Shown in pieces: positions 32,490-45,067 of a DNA stretch of 64,000 nucleotides. Where the stretch lies: positions 18,410,104 through 18,474,103 of the forward strand of contig NC_044923.1 in NCBI RefSeq assembly GCF_003576645.1. The letters are read 5' to 3'. Under the pieces are notes generated by a model. That model had not been told where the DNA came from. It saw only the letters and a list, made by a program, of their open reading frames with translations, and searched no databases. The DNA comes from Ipomoea triloba. Its lineage: Eukaryota; Streptophyta; Magnoliopsida; Solanales; Convolvulaceae. Both the position numbers and the translations under genes were made by a program. Position 1 is the first letter of the stretch. Every line of letters starts with the position of its first letter.

Positions 32490-33087
32490 ATTCAGTTCTC
32501 GTGCGGTTGTGCGGTTAAATCTGAACCATTGATTGTGCTTAAATCAACATCCATGATTACCAAAATTAACAACAACAAAAAACGCGGTGGCAATTTGGTA
32601 ATTTTTGCATCTAGATCAAATTTAAGGTGCGTGTTTTTCCTTTCTAAGGTGCGTGGTTTTTGTACTTAAGGTGCGTTGGGTTTTGTGCTTAAGGTACATG
32701 GGTTGTGTGCTTAAGTTGAGTAGTTCTTGAAACTTAAAGGTGCGTGATTTTTTGCTTTAGGTGAGTAGTTGTTGAAACATAAGGTGCGTCAACCTGAAGC
32801 TTAAGGTGCATGGTTTTTCTTCTTAATGTGCGTTGTTTCCCTTCTTAAGGTGCACTGTTTTTCTTCTAAAGATGCGTCAGTCTAAAACTTTAGGATTTTG
32901 TTTTTTTTTTTGTTTTGTTTTGTTGTTTTTTGTTTTTTGTTTTTTTTTTGTTTTTTGTTTTTTGTTTTTTGTTTCAGTTCCAAAACACAACCAATATTCT
33001 TTATAAGATTTTCCCTACAAAGTCATATTTTTTAAAGAGTACCGCACAATCACACGGGAAGCTTTAACTGCATTTGAACCCTTCCCT
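32490..33087. mobile_element. Candidate MITE with degenerate AAGGTGCGTGG repeats
   Basis: The left end has TTCTCGTGCGGTTGTGCGGT; the right end, inverted, reads TTCCCGTGTGATTGTGCGGT, an imperfect inverted pair about 540 bp apart. Between them, AAGGTGCGTGG(T)nnn variants recur at about 25-bp spacing (32627-32885) followed by a T/GT-rich run. Both outer flanks are (TA)n microsatellites, so the target duplication cannot be read. Class unassigned. Confidence 0.45.
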
Positions 33088-33261
33088 ATATATATATATA
33101 TATATATTAATATTAGAAGATTCTTAATTTTCAGTCTTTTAATTAAAAATGCACTTGTTTTTAATAATTAAGCTTGCAATAATAAAAACCATATAATATA
33201 TAGGAATGGTAATTTATTTTCTCTCCTTAGCATAGAATCAATTGTCCTCCTCTCCTAATTT

Positions 33262-34680
<1,419 letters not shown>

Positions 34681-34690
34681 GTATATAAGG
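34681..34690 (+). promoter_or_regulatory. Probable TATA box of the HD-Zip gene
   Basis: GTATATAAGG about 330 bp before the start codon is the best TATA box. It would put transcription start near 34715, in the CCATCCATCC stretch, and give a leader of about 295 nt. Confidence 0.55.
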
Positions 34691-34801
34691 CATCTGCCAT
34701 CCATCCATCCATCCATCTCTAGAAGTTGAATCCACAAACCCATCCCTTAGCTTGCAGAATTCACACTATTATTATTATTATTTTCTCTTTCTTGAACCCA
34801 C

Positions 34802-34894
34802 ATGAATATTCTTGAAAATAACTACTGTTCTCCGATCCAATTTTTGGTCCATAAATATATATTTCCACTGTACTGTTCTTCTACTCATATATAG
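34802..34894 (+). CDS. Upstream ORF 1 in the HD-Zip leader (30 aa)
   Basis: ATG at 34802 to TAG at 34892-34894 lies wholly inside the predicted 5' leader. Function unknown; if translated it would tend to lower initiation at the main ORF. Some HD-Zip I genes are known to have regulatory uORFs, but I do not recognise this peptide. Confidence 0.35.
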   Translation: MNILENNYCSPIQFLVHKYIFPLYCSSTHI

Positions 34895-34950
34895 ATCTGA
34901 TCTGATCTGATCTTCTTCTTCTTCTTCATCTATATCCGTTGTAATTAAGT

Positions 34951-34989
34951 ATGAACAAAAGGCAGCAAAGAATCCATCCAGGAAGCTAA
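34951..34989 (+). CDS. Upstream ORF 2 in the HD-Zip leader (12 aa)
   Basis: ATG 34951 to TAA 34987-34989 encodes MNKRQQRIHPGS and ends 21 nt before the main start. Short spacing makes re-initiation at 35011 inefficient, if the leader is as predicted. Confidence 0.35.
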   Translation: MNKRQQRIHPGS

Positions 34990-35010
34990 GCTAGTGTTTT
35001 AGGTCAGGTC

Positions 35011-36488
35011 ATGACTTCTTGCATCGGAATGGATTTCTTCCCCACCAATTTTATGCTTCAAACCCCTCATCATGACCCCAATGATCATCATCATCATCAT
35101 CCCTCCACCGCTCTCTCTCCCCTCTTTCCTTCATGCACTACTCCTCCTCCTCAAAACTTCCATGGTATGTATCTATAATATCATTACGCCAAAAACTATA
35201 GCTAATAGCGAAAACGTAACTTTAGATAGTTATTACATTTTTGAGATGTTGGGTGCTGGATTTGGCTTTTATTGAGCTTCTGCCCAGTCATCGAGTGTTG
35301 GACTTAGCCTTTACTGGCCTCTGACCAACAGCCTCTCTCTGTATATATGATTGTTGATGATTTGTATGTATGTATGTAGGAGTAGTGGGTGTGAGTTCAT
35401 TTCTTGGTGGGAAGAGATCATCAATGAACATTTGTGAAGAGGCATTGTCACATGGAGATGTGCAGGAAGAGGTGTCAGATGAGGAAGAAGGGTCATTGCA
35501 GGCAGGAGAGAATAGCAAGAAGAGGAGACTGAACACGGAGCAAGTGAAGGCTCTGGAGAAGAGCTTCGAGGTGGGAAACAAGCTTGAACCCGAGAGGAAA
35601 ATGCAGCTGGCTAGAGCTCTGGGTTTGCAGCCCAGACAGATCGCCATTTGGTTCCAGAACAGACGAGCTAGGTGGAAGACTAAGCAGCTGGAAAGGGACT
35701 ACGAATCCCTCAAGAGACAGTTCGACGCTGTCAAGGCTGAAAATGATGCCCTTCTTGCTCATAATCAAAAGCTCCATGCCCAGGTAATTAATTAACCTAG
35801 CTAGCTAGCTAGGTTCCTACCTATCTACCTATGTGTTGGGCAGAGGCCAGTAAAGGTCAAGTCTAACGCCCCGTGACTGGGGATTAATATTGTTGAGTAA
35901 AGATCAGACCAGTAAAAGGCTTAAAACTGTCAAAGTCCAACATTCAGCTTCTCCTGTCTATAAGAAAATAAAATTATGTTTTCTTTACGGACAATAGTTT
36001 TTGGCGTAATCAGCAAGGGCTTGATCTAACACATGGTATCAGAGCCAGGTTCTTAATAGTGTGATTTATTTAATTTGCAGATAGTGGCACTGAAGAATAG
36101 TAGGTGCAGGGAGAGCATTCAACCCACAGAATCCATAAATCTGAACAAAGAGACAGAAGGATCATGCAGTAACAGTAGGAGTGAAAACAGCTCTGCAGAA
36201 ATAATGAAGCTAGAGATCTCAGCAAGGAGCACAGCCGCCATTGATAGCCATCCAACAACTACAACTACAGCTACAACATCATCTCTGTTCCCGGCAGGGA
36301 TTCCTCATCTGTTTCAGAATAATAATAATAATTCATCATCATCGTCAAGACAGTCGGATCTTATCCATCATTGCCTCAAAATGCAGGACCCGAGTGTGAA
36401 GGAAGAGAGCCTATCCAACATGTTCTGTGGGGGAGATGATCACTCTGCAGGATTCTGGCCCTGGTTGGATCAACACCATTTCAATTGA
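35011..36488 (+). CDS. ATHB13-like: HD-Zip class I transcription factor, ATHB13/ATHB23-like
   Basis: Three exons (35011-35164, 35380-35783, 36081-36488) give an intact 321-residue protein. The N-terminus [19 protein letters not shown] matches the ATHB13 clade start. The homeodomain (about residues 97-153) runs from [18 protein letters not shown] to [17 protein letters not shown], with the recognition helix WFQNRRA, and is followed at once by a leucine zipper to about residue 195. The tail has the clade motif [16 protein letters not shown] and the C-terminal aromatic motif FWPWLDQ. HD-Zip I dimers bind CAAT(A/T)ATTG sites in the nucleus; ATHB13 relatives act in growth and stress responses. Phase at both introns is consistent. 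Both introns contain TRIM-like LTR pieces. Whether the ortholog is ATHB13 or ATHB23 is unresolved. Confidence 0.96.
35183..35330 (-). mobile_element. TRIM-like LTR fragment in HD-Zip intron 1
   Basis: Minus-strand reading starts TGTTGGTCAGAGGCCAGTAA and ends TAGTTTTTGGCGTAAT. Both ends match the plus-strand element of intron 2, and the last 25 or so bases and the primer site are missing. It therefore belongs to the same family in opposite orientation. Confidence 0.65.
35834..36046 (+). mobile_element. TRIM-like LTR plus primer site in HD-Zip intron 2
   Basis: The segment starts TGTTGGGCAGAGGCCAGTAA and ends GGCTTGATCTAACA (35834-36031, 198 bp). It is followed two bases on by TGGTATCAGAGCC (36034-36046), the tRNA-Met primer site used by TRIM and copia elements. 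A short LTR directly joined to a primer site is the mark of a TRIM-type element; its internal part and second LTR are absent before the 3' splice site at 36080. Confidence 0.65.
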
Positions 36489-36909
36489 TCATCCATTATC
36501 ATCTTCATTTCTATATCTACTGCGTGGATCATATCATATCATATCATATCCACTACGTACGTTACGCCATGTTACGTTGTGATGAGATTTTACTACATAT
36601 AAGCTAGATTTATTTGGGGTTTGATGAGGTTCTTTGTTTTAGTTTGGTGCCTATCCTAGCTAGCTAGGAATGAGGCTTAATTAATTTCTGTATAAACTTA
36701 AGCTAGTAGCAAGAACACTATATACGGAGTACCTTTTTTGTTTTTTTTTTTTTTTTTTTGTGAATTAAGTTATGAAATTTTACGATATATATGCTTAATT
36801 ATTATATATAACTCTTTAGCGGAGTTAATTCTATCTGATCATATGCCTTGCATTTATTTGGGAAATTTAATTTTAAGGTGGTGTTGTTGCTTATATATGT
36901 TTATGTATG

Positions 36910-36958
<49 letters not shown>

Positions 36959-39900
36959 CATAAATAATATTCTCATATATACTTTAATTTATTGATGAAT
37001 TGCATGCATGCATGCACTTGCTTGTTGAACAATTAATTTCTGTTAGAAATTAGATTTTAATGTCCCATGTCTATATATTATTATTAACAAATACATAAAT
37101 TTCATAAGATTTTGTATGGCCTTCATTATTGACATTGAATCATCTTTCCCTTACATGCTCAATGTTAGAACTTTAAGTAATTTTGTTCATCTTAACTTTG
37201 TAGTTTGAAATTAAGTATATATATTTTTTAATTACAATTTGTATATAAAATAAATTAAATCAATCCCCTAGTCATCATCTAGTGCTGTGGACTTATCCCG
37301 TGAAAGGCCAAATAATCCAACACCAGGTAGCTATTAGGGATTGTTGGACGGAAACTTGAAGGGCCAATTTCAGCACTCTACCTCTTGAAAATATGGTAGT
37401 ATAAAAAATTAAAGTTTCACATTTGTTATATATTAGTTTATAACAGTTAAGACTAAATAGTATTAGAAGAATTGTTGGGCGGAAAGTGGGAGTATTAGTA
37501 TATAGGGTTACCACAAATGTCAAAAGGCATGATTTTATTTTCATAGCAATCAATTCAGCTTACAATTCAACGGCATAATGTTAGATTAGAGCCCTCAGCT
37601 CCGCGGAACAATAATGCAAAGCAATATTTGAAGCACAGCACACATTCCAAGGGGGGAAGAGGACAGACAGAGAGAGATGGGAGAGTGGAAGAAAACAAAA
37701 GAGAGTTGGAAAATGGTCACAGTTCTCGTGAAGGGGACGTTAATTAAGCAGCTTAGCTTGAATTGTGCCTTGTGGTTGTGACAAGTACAGTGACAACGAA
37801 AGGACGGACTATGGAATCAAATCAAACCAACAAAAACAACGTTAAATTAGTTGTTTCTACACACATACAACTGTACGTATACTATACTTGCTGCATTGGA
37901 TGGGTACCCACTGCATATATATATTATTATTATTTTTCTTTTCTTCACATTAGGTTTGATTAGGTTGATGAGTTCACTGCACCACAACATGCACACTCTG
38001 ACCTTCTGTTCTTTAATTTGGACTCACATTATCCACTACTCTCAACCTAATCACTTCAATAATTACTTACTATATCTATCATATGTATAGTATTCCCATC
38101 CATAACACTAATTAACTAGTAGATCAGATCACCTGATAAAAACTATTTTCATCTTTTTCTTGCTCCACTATACTACCTACTACTCACTACTAGCCTGTAT
38201 TCAACAACTAACTCTCAAATTAACTAGCCTTGTTAAAAACCCATAAAAACTTAGGGTGAAATTTACATTTATGAATTGTGATCTTAGCTAGCAAAGGGTC
38301 ACAACAAAGCTAAGTAAATCAGCTTAGATTCTTCATTGCTGAGCAACTCGAAATCAAGAAGCTAAGGCCAATAGAAACTTAGAATTTTGTGATTATCAAA
38401 CCAACTGTCCGACCAAATTGATTGGATTGCCCTATTATTATACTAGATTTGATCTGAATATTTGACAATGCAACTTAATGAATATATAAAGAGTTAATGT
38501 TGTAGACATATAGATGGATATTATAAAATATAAGGGAGCTATTACAATGCCAATTCGATTAGTATTATGATGTAGGATTCTAAAATATTATACTAGCTAC
38601 ATTAAATAACTACCTTACTGCTTTCAAAAAAAAAAAAAAAAAAAACTACCTTACTAGTTGTAGAATTGGACTTTATTATAAAATAAAATTGATTGTAAAT
38701 ATCATTTGGATTTTTTTAGAAAAAAAAAAAAAAAAGTGGTGTATATATGATTTTGGTGGTCGCTTTCTGTTCAAAAACCTAAAAAGCAGATATTGACCAG
38801 AGCAGAGAGAGAGCTTAGATAAATAGGCGCATGTGTTTGGTGTGAATGGAGTCAGAAATAATGGGCGGTTGGAAATTCAGAGCTTTTGACAAATGACAGC
38901 TTCCAAATCCATCCGATCATATCGGTGCTTTATTAGAGGCCGGGTTAGCCTACTTAATTATATTGCCATTGCCGCCCTCTAAGATATAACTATATTATTA
39001 ATTCTCCATCATATCTTTAATTTAATTTCAATCTCAATTAATGAAGTAGTCACAGTTATTAATAAGCTAGCTTCAAAAACCTCTTAACTAATGATGTTTC
39101 ATAATCCCCGGCAATTCATATTTCCGGCCGCCTGTAATTCCACACATCAAACGTAACTCAATTCATATATGTTCACTCAACCGAAAAGCATTAACCATAG
39201 ACGATGGATAGATGCCATTAAATGAACGGTGCCGCCAATCATATCATCAACTTTTTCAACAATTATGCATGCCCAGCAAAATAAATTGAAAAAACTTTTT
39301 CAAAAAAAAAATTCAAATTAAGTTAAAACCCTCTTGATGAAAAGATGGTCCAATTCATTTTACCCTTTAAAATTTTTCAAAGCAATCGGTTGCATTTATG
39401 ATATAATTTTGCATAAACTCAATCTACAAAATAATAGTCTAGGGTTAAATATTCACTCTTGAGCGAACATTTGAAGAACGAATAAATTATTATAGTACAA
39501 ACAACTCATTTTGAGAGTAGTATTGATGAATAGTAAATCAATGTGTCAATTCAAGTATTATTGTAAGAAGCAATGGGGAAACACAAAGTCAAATTAAACA
39601 AATAAATAAGCATGTGAGTAAATGAAGACAAAGAGAAATCTCAACTAAGAGATCAACGGATGTGATAGGACTCATATATGTGACTATTTATCCCGTGTAA
39701 GTTTTAATTGTGTATATTTCGATGCATCAAAAAGTTTCTAAACACAAATTCTTTATTTTAATTGGCTTCTGATTCAAGTCTTAGACTCACTTTAAAGTAA
39801 TCCCATTCATACATCAACTCTTCCTCGCATAATAACCCAAATGCTTCTCCTTTAATTTACCATTAGAATCATTCAAAACATATATTAAGTCATCAAACTC

Positions 39901-40249
39901 ATAAAATACGGCATCGAATATACTCATTATTTAAGCACAGTACAATAAATAAAACACTATGAAGCAAGTTAAAATAAATATATAATGAACATGTGTAAAA
40001 GTGTGCGTACATACGTGTGTAATGTTTAATATATGTGTGCGACATCAAATAGATATCTTTTATTGTAAATATATAATTTACCACTCGCACAATCGATCAC
40101 TCTCTAATGTGACATTTTGTGATGAGTTAAAATTTAAAATAAAATTGAAAAAATAACTAATCACACAAAAATAGTTGGAAGGAGCTATAAATTGTGCGAT
40201 TTGTATAAGAGTGGAAACATTATCAATATACTATAAGAACGTCATTTTT
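36489..40249. other. 3' flank of the HD-Zip gene and long intergenic stretch
   Basis: The first 200-300 bases are probably 3' UTR. An (AT)n repeat lies at 36911-36955, A runs at 38626-38644 and 38721-38735. The small ORFs here lack domains or support. No RNA gene seen. Confidence 0.6.
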
Positions 40250-40545
40250 TGGATCCGCGAGAATTCTGCGGTTCGTGGACCATTGGCGCATATCATCAGC
40301 GAAGTCCGGGGTTGGCTTAACAGGGATTGGAATATTGCTTTTAGGGTGATTTATAGAGAGCAGAATAGGGTGGCCGACCGTTTGGCGTCACTCGGTGCTT
40401 GTCAAATAGAAGGCCGGAGAATTCTCGAAGTGTGCCCCATCTTTGGGGAGGAGGCATATCTTGACGATTTGGCGCATGTCACCTGGGCGAGACGAGTGTT
40501 GGAGCATAATTCCTGCTAGAGCTCCTGGGGTTCCCCTCCGTTTCA
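40250..40545 (+). mobile_element. LINE 3' end with RNase H remnant
   Basis: A frame ending at 40519 encodes EVRGWLNRDWNIAFRVIYRE, QNRVADRLASLGACQ and EEAYLDDLAHVTWARR: the C-terminal RNase H-like domain of plant LINEs, with the conserved R..NRVAD.LA. The 3' end runs into GATTAAAAATATATAT, a short A/T tail continuing as an (AT)n repeat to 40586. The 5' part is missing. Confidence 0.75.
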
Positions 40546-40550
40546 GATTA

Positions 40551-40589
<39 letters not shown>

Positions 40590-40789
40590 TACTAATTAAA
40601 TATATAATAAATAAAGTTTAACTATAAACTATCATTTGATTAGTTGGTCTAAATACAAATCCATAAGCAACCACGTCCGTGGGACTCCAATTTTAAATAG
40701 CAATTTTTTTTATATTCTAGAATAGCAATCTTGTTGCCGTTATGAGGATATTTATGTTAATAATTTATAGTATAAGGGGCCCAAGTGGT

Positions 40790-41316
40790 CAGTTGTTCTT
40801 ATATCGTGGACCGTGGTCCCAAAACGACGTCGTTTCAGTAAGTAGGAGACGGAGCCCGTAACTGACACTACAGTTCATCTCAAAAGATATTGCCTTACAT
40901 TTGTTTTGATATTATCGAATAAAACTGTAGTTATATCGAAATGTAACTGTAGTTGTGTTGAAATGTAACTGCAGTGTATATGAACAGATACTGAATAACA
41001 GTTTCACATTTGTGTTTTATATTATCGAATGAAACTGTAGTTATATCGAAATGTAACTGCAGTTGTGTTGAAATGTAACTGCAGTGTATATGAACAGATA
41101 CTGAATAACAGTTTCACATTTGTGTTTTTATATTATCGAATGAAACTGTAGTTATATCAAAATGTTACTGTAGTTGTGTTGAAATGTAACTGCAGTGTAT
41201 ATGAACTGAAAGTGAGTAGCGCGAATTCATCCATCTGTTTTCATCAATCAAAACGACGTCGTTTTGATGCGCGGTCCACAATGCATTGTGGACCACGGTC
41301 CACGATATAATTTGCG
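40790..41316. mobile_element. Mutator-type MITE (527 bp) with 9-bp target duplication
   Basis: CCAAGTGGT occurs exactly at 40781-40789 and 41317-41325. Inside, the left end includes TTATATCGTGGACCGTGGTC and the right end, inverted, TTATATCGTGGACCGTGGTC, so a 20-bp stretch is shared perfectly close to the termini. Both sub-ends carry the palindrome AAACGACGTCGTTT (40822-40835; 41251-41264). The middle is three copies of a 110-bp repeat with ATTATCGAAT starts at 40911, 41021 and 41132. No ORF. Confidence 0.85.
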
Positions 41317-41325
41317 CCAAGTGGT

Positions 41326-41754
41326 GGCCGATAACATGGAATTATTGGATTAATAAGGTATAAACAATATTTAAAATTGTTGATTTGGAGTTTGGAATTT
41401 GGATGATGCAAATTAATTTATTAATTAATATAGAAATGGTTTTTTTAATTACAATTTTTTTTTAAAAAAAAATATTTGCTTAAGAAAGAAGTCACGGGCT
41501 TTTGAATCTAACTTCGAGGATGATCTTGAAAAAAATATTATATTTCTATATATATCTCTGATAATACCTAATAAATATAACTTTTTAACCCATTTAATAA
41601 ACATTAAAAAAACTCAATAAATTGTTAGTCATCAAACAGTACTACAGTTCAGGATATAAAAATCTTCTTCTTCTTTTTTTTTTTTCCAATAATTATATTA
41701 GTTTTAACTTTAATTTCGGTGCAACATCAAATCCAAATTGATGGTACATTTTAA
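41326..41754. other. Intergenic, nothing recognised
   Basis: AT-rich sequence without ORFs or repeats of note. Confidence 0.5.
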
Positions 41755-43560
41755 AAGAATAAGTCTAGAGAAGGTGAATAGATTTATTAGGATTTTAATT
41801 TTTTTTTATTTTTTATTTTACAAAAAGAGTACTCAAGCTTAGTGTAATTACACCAAGAGTTAATTTATCAACATTCCATGAAAATGTTATGTTGATAATT
41901 TAACTAATTAACCAAGTAAAAATTTGATCAATGATTAATGCAGAACAGAAAATACTTATAGCACACTTAGAACTTGAATAAGTTTGAAAATGGTTAGACT
42001 GGGAGTATAAATGTAGTGTTGAAAATAAATGCGTAAAGTAAAGATAAGACAGATCAGTGATTTGATGATGGTAAAAGAATAAGTTTAAAGAGGGTGAATA
42101 GACTTATCAGGATTTAAGAGTTAATTTCTCAGCATTCTATGGAAATGTCATTGATAGGGATAAAATCCCGGTCTATTTGTACCGATCTCCCGGTTTACCT
42201 TCCACCCCCGAGGATGTATTTTTTGTTCTCTAGAGCCCGTTTTATCCCGATCTCTAGGGATCGGTCGGACTAGCGTCCTGGTCTACTTTAGTACCCTATT
42301 TGGGATGGAACCTTGGCTTATCCGAGGCTAACACCTGGCTACCGAGCGATTGAGCCGTTACTCGGACCGGTGCATGCCCGATACGCGTAGCGCATGCCAC
42401 TAGGCCGGAACTCTTCCCAATGCCACCTATAAAATGCGCATTTATTACAGGCAGAAGGACTTTTGGCTGTTTTATCTCTTGAATAGTCAAAGTGACCGGA
42501 AACCTCTGACCCACTGTCACGTAGATCGGTTTCTCCTAGAGTATTTTAACTTGTACCCACTTCAGTATTTATACAGAGTATTTCAATCGTACATCTGTAT
42601 TTTACCATATCAGTTGAAAGTTTAACTAATTAACCAAGTAAAAATTTGATCAATGATTAATCTAGAGAAGAAAATACTTGTAGCACACTTAGCACTTTAA
42701 TAAGTTTGGAAATGATTAGGCTAGGAGTATAAATGGAGTCTTAAAAGTAAACACGTAAAGAAGAGATGAGATAGGAAATTTTATAGTGATTTGATGACGG
42801 TAGAAGAATAAATAGACTTATTATGATTTTGATTTTTTTTTTTTTTGGCAAAAAGTGTACTTAGACTTAGTGTAATGACTTCAAGAGTTAATTTATCAAC
42901 ATTCCATGAAAATGTTATGTTGAATATTTAACGAATTAACCAAGTAAAAATTTGATCAACGATTAATGCAGAGCAGAAAAATACTTGTAGCACACTTAAA
43001 ATTTTAATAAGTTTGGAAATGGTTAGGCTAAGAATATAAATGGAGTGTTGAAAGTAAATGCATAAAGTAAAGATGAGATGGTGAATTTTATAGTGATTCG
43101 ATGATGGTGTAATTCCTTTACTCTACTCTTCCCCTTTCCACTATGAGGAATTTTGCTATTAACTTTGTTCACTAATTACGAGTGAAAGACAAACTTGTGC
43201 TTTAATCACAAAGCTCACACAATTTGTAAGGTTTTCACAATGCTTCCACGAGCTTGCTACTATACTCAGCTTCTTCCTACAACGACCACATGAAAGCTAA
43301 GATTTACAATCAACTTTAGGTTAATATTTCCTAGATTCTTGAAATTAATTTTTGATTAGCCTTAAAGCTCTTGATTCTTTGAGTGATTGGATTGCTTAGC
43401 TTGAATGCTTTGCTCTATTTCTTTTCAAAAAATTGTATGATCACATATATCTTTTGTGTTTCGTGTGAACTATATCTTATTGCTTGTGTTTCTAGTGTCT
43501 TCATCTTCACCAATTGACTCCTACTTATATTGGAAATTCAGATTTGTCCATTAGAAGGAG
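41755..43560 (-). repeat. Old copia-type LTR relic with about three 320-bp internal repeats
   Basis: The block AAGAGTTAATTTATCAACATTCCATGAAAATGT...AACCAAGTAAAAATTTGATCAA...GCACACTTA...AAGTTTGGAAATG begins near 41850, 42115 and 42888 as a tandem repeat. The following 43090-43500 stretch (conserved CACTATGAGGAA..., then paired 'cttgtgctttaatcacaaagc' style text) resembles in layout the copia LTR at 3700-4080. Overall it looks like a diverged SIRE-type LTR region with a nested LTR at 42152-42612. Family call is tentative. Confidence 0.45.
42152..42612 (+). mobile_element. Nested solo-LTR-like insertion (461 bp)
   Basis: Starts TGATAGGGATAAAATCCCGG and ends TACCATATCA, with TGATA/TATCA inverted ends. 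A TATA box (CTATAAAATG, 42428-42437) lies in the expected place, and GC content is visibly higher than the host. It interrupts one copy of the 320-bp repeat: flanks GTCAT and GTTGA are contiguous (GTTATGTTGA) in the uninterrupted copy, so no target duplication remains. Confidence 0.6.
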
Positions 43561-45026
43561 ACAAATTTGAATGAATCAAATTCTAATATTTTTTTTTTGA
43601 AATAAATTCTAATATGTTTTTAATGCATAGATTTCATAGTTTATATTGACTAATTCTAACCTCCAATTTTTCACCTCAAGAGTCATTAGAGGATGTAATA
43701 TTTTAACTTGCAAGGATTTGACAAATATAAATTTTTGCTCAACCGTTTAGATGCAACTTGTCTATAAAATATATTTTTTACTCTTCCCATAGCAACTTTA
43801 CTTATTTGGGTAACTTCCTTGGATAGTGTGTCCGCGTTTACTTTTAATAGTAAATATTTTGCTTGAACAAAATTAGAGAAAATAATTGTTTTATTTGACA
43901 AGATTTAAAATAATTGACCCTCCAATTGTTTTATTTGACAAGATTTAAAATAATTGGAAGGTCAATTCGACCAAATCGAAAATTATGAATTAAATTGGCA
44001 GTTGTAAAATAGTTGAGGAATCAAAATAGTGATTTTTTTATTTTTATTTTTTTGTAATTTAAATGATAGGAGAAACAAAACTAGCTTGTAATATTTATCT
44101 TTTTATATTATAGCTATAAAATAAGACTTGACTTGTAGCTAAGGACTTTTTTAAAATTTAATTTTAACAATGATTCCAATTTTAGTTTATTACTACAATT
44201 TACAAAGTAGATAACAAATTAACAACACTAAAACCGACGCCAATTACTAAATATTTTAATTCCAATAGTTGAACTACATACTGCATATGTGTAGACCAAT
44301 TACTTTTTTAAGAGTTCCAAACAACACGTAGACTGTAGTCATATTTTTTTTGGGTGACGTGGAGATTTGGACACAATATTTTGTGCATGTGATTGACTCT
44401 AATACCAAATAAAAAAAATGTATTTTGTCTCAAGAGAAAGTCTAAAGTGATATTTGGATGGTACATTTACTATTATTTATATATATGATGCTAAATGCCC
44501 CTTTTTATTGTTTAATTAATATTCATTGCAAAGCATGTTAAAATTCAAGCTTCCAAATTTAACTTACCTCACAAGTCACAACAATAGATTTTGAATAGCA
44601 CTTATATTATTAGGTCTCGAGGCATGGCTACTTCCCTTTTTTTTTTTTATTGGGGTAAAGCCAACAAATGAAGCCATCTATTTGACACAATAGTTAATTT
44701 CATGATGAATATAGACTAATTTACACTTTCAATCTCTCTATCTGTAACAAATTCCTGATAGCTTACATATTGTATTTCAAAATTTAAATTAAGCAAAGCA
44801 AAGAATCTAGTACAGAGAAATTTATTAGGGAAAAAAAAAATTAGGTCCCCGGATTCACATGGACTGATGTATATAATGGAGTGGAACTTTTAAAATTGGG
44901 GCCTGTGTTGGGAGGTCTGACTTGCAAGGATCTGTGGGGTAATGAACATTAGTATATCAACAACTGGGCCTTTCTGCCTTTGTCTTGTTGGATTTGGACA
45001 GGTAAGTACTCTTCTTTGAACTCTCC

Positions 45027-45067
<41 letters not shown>

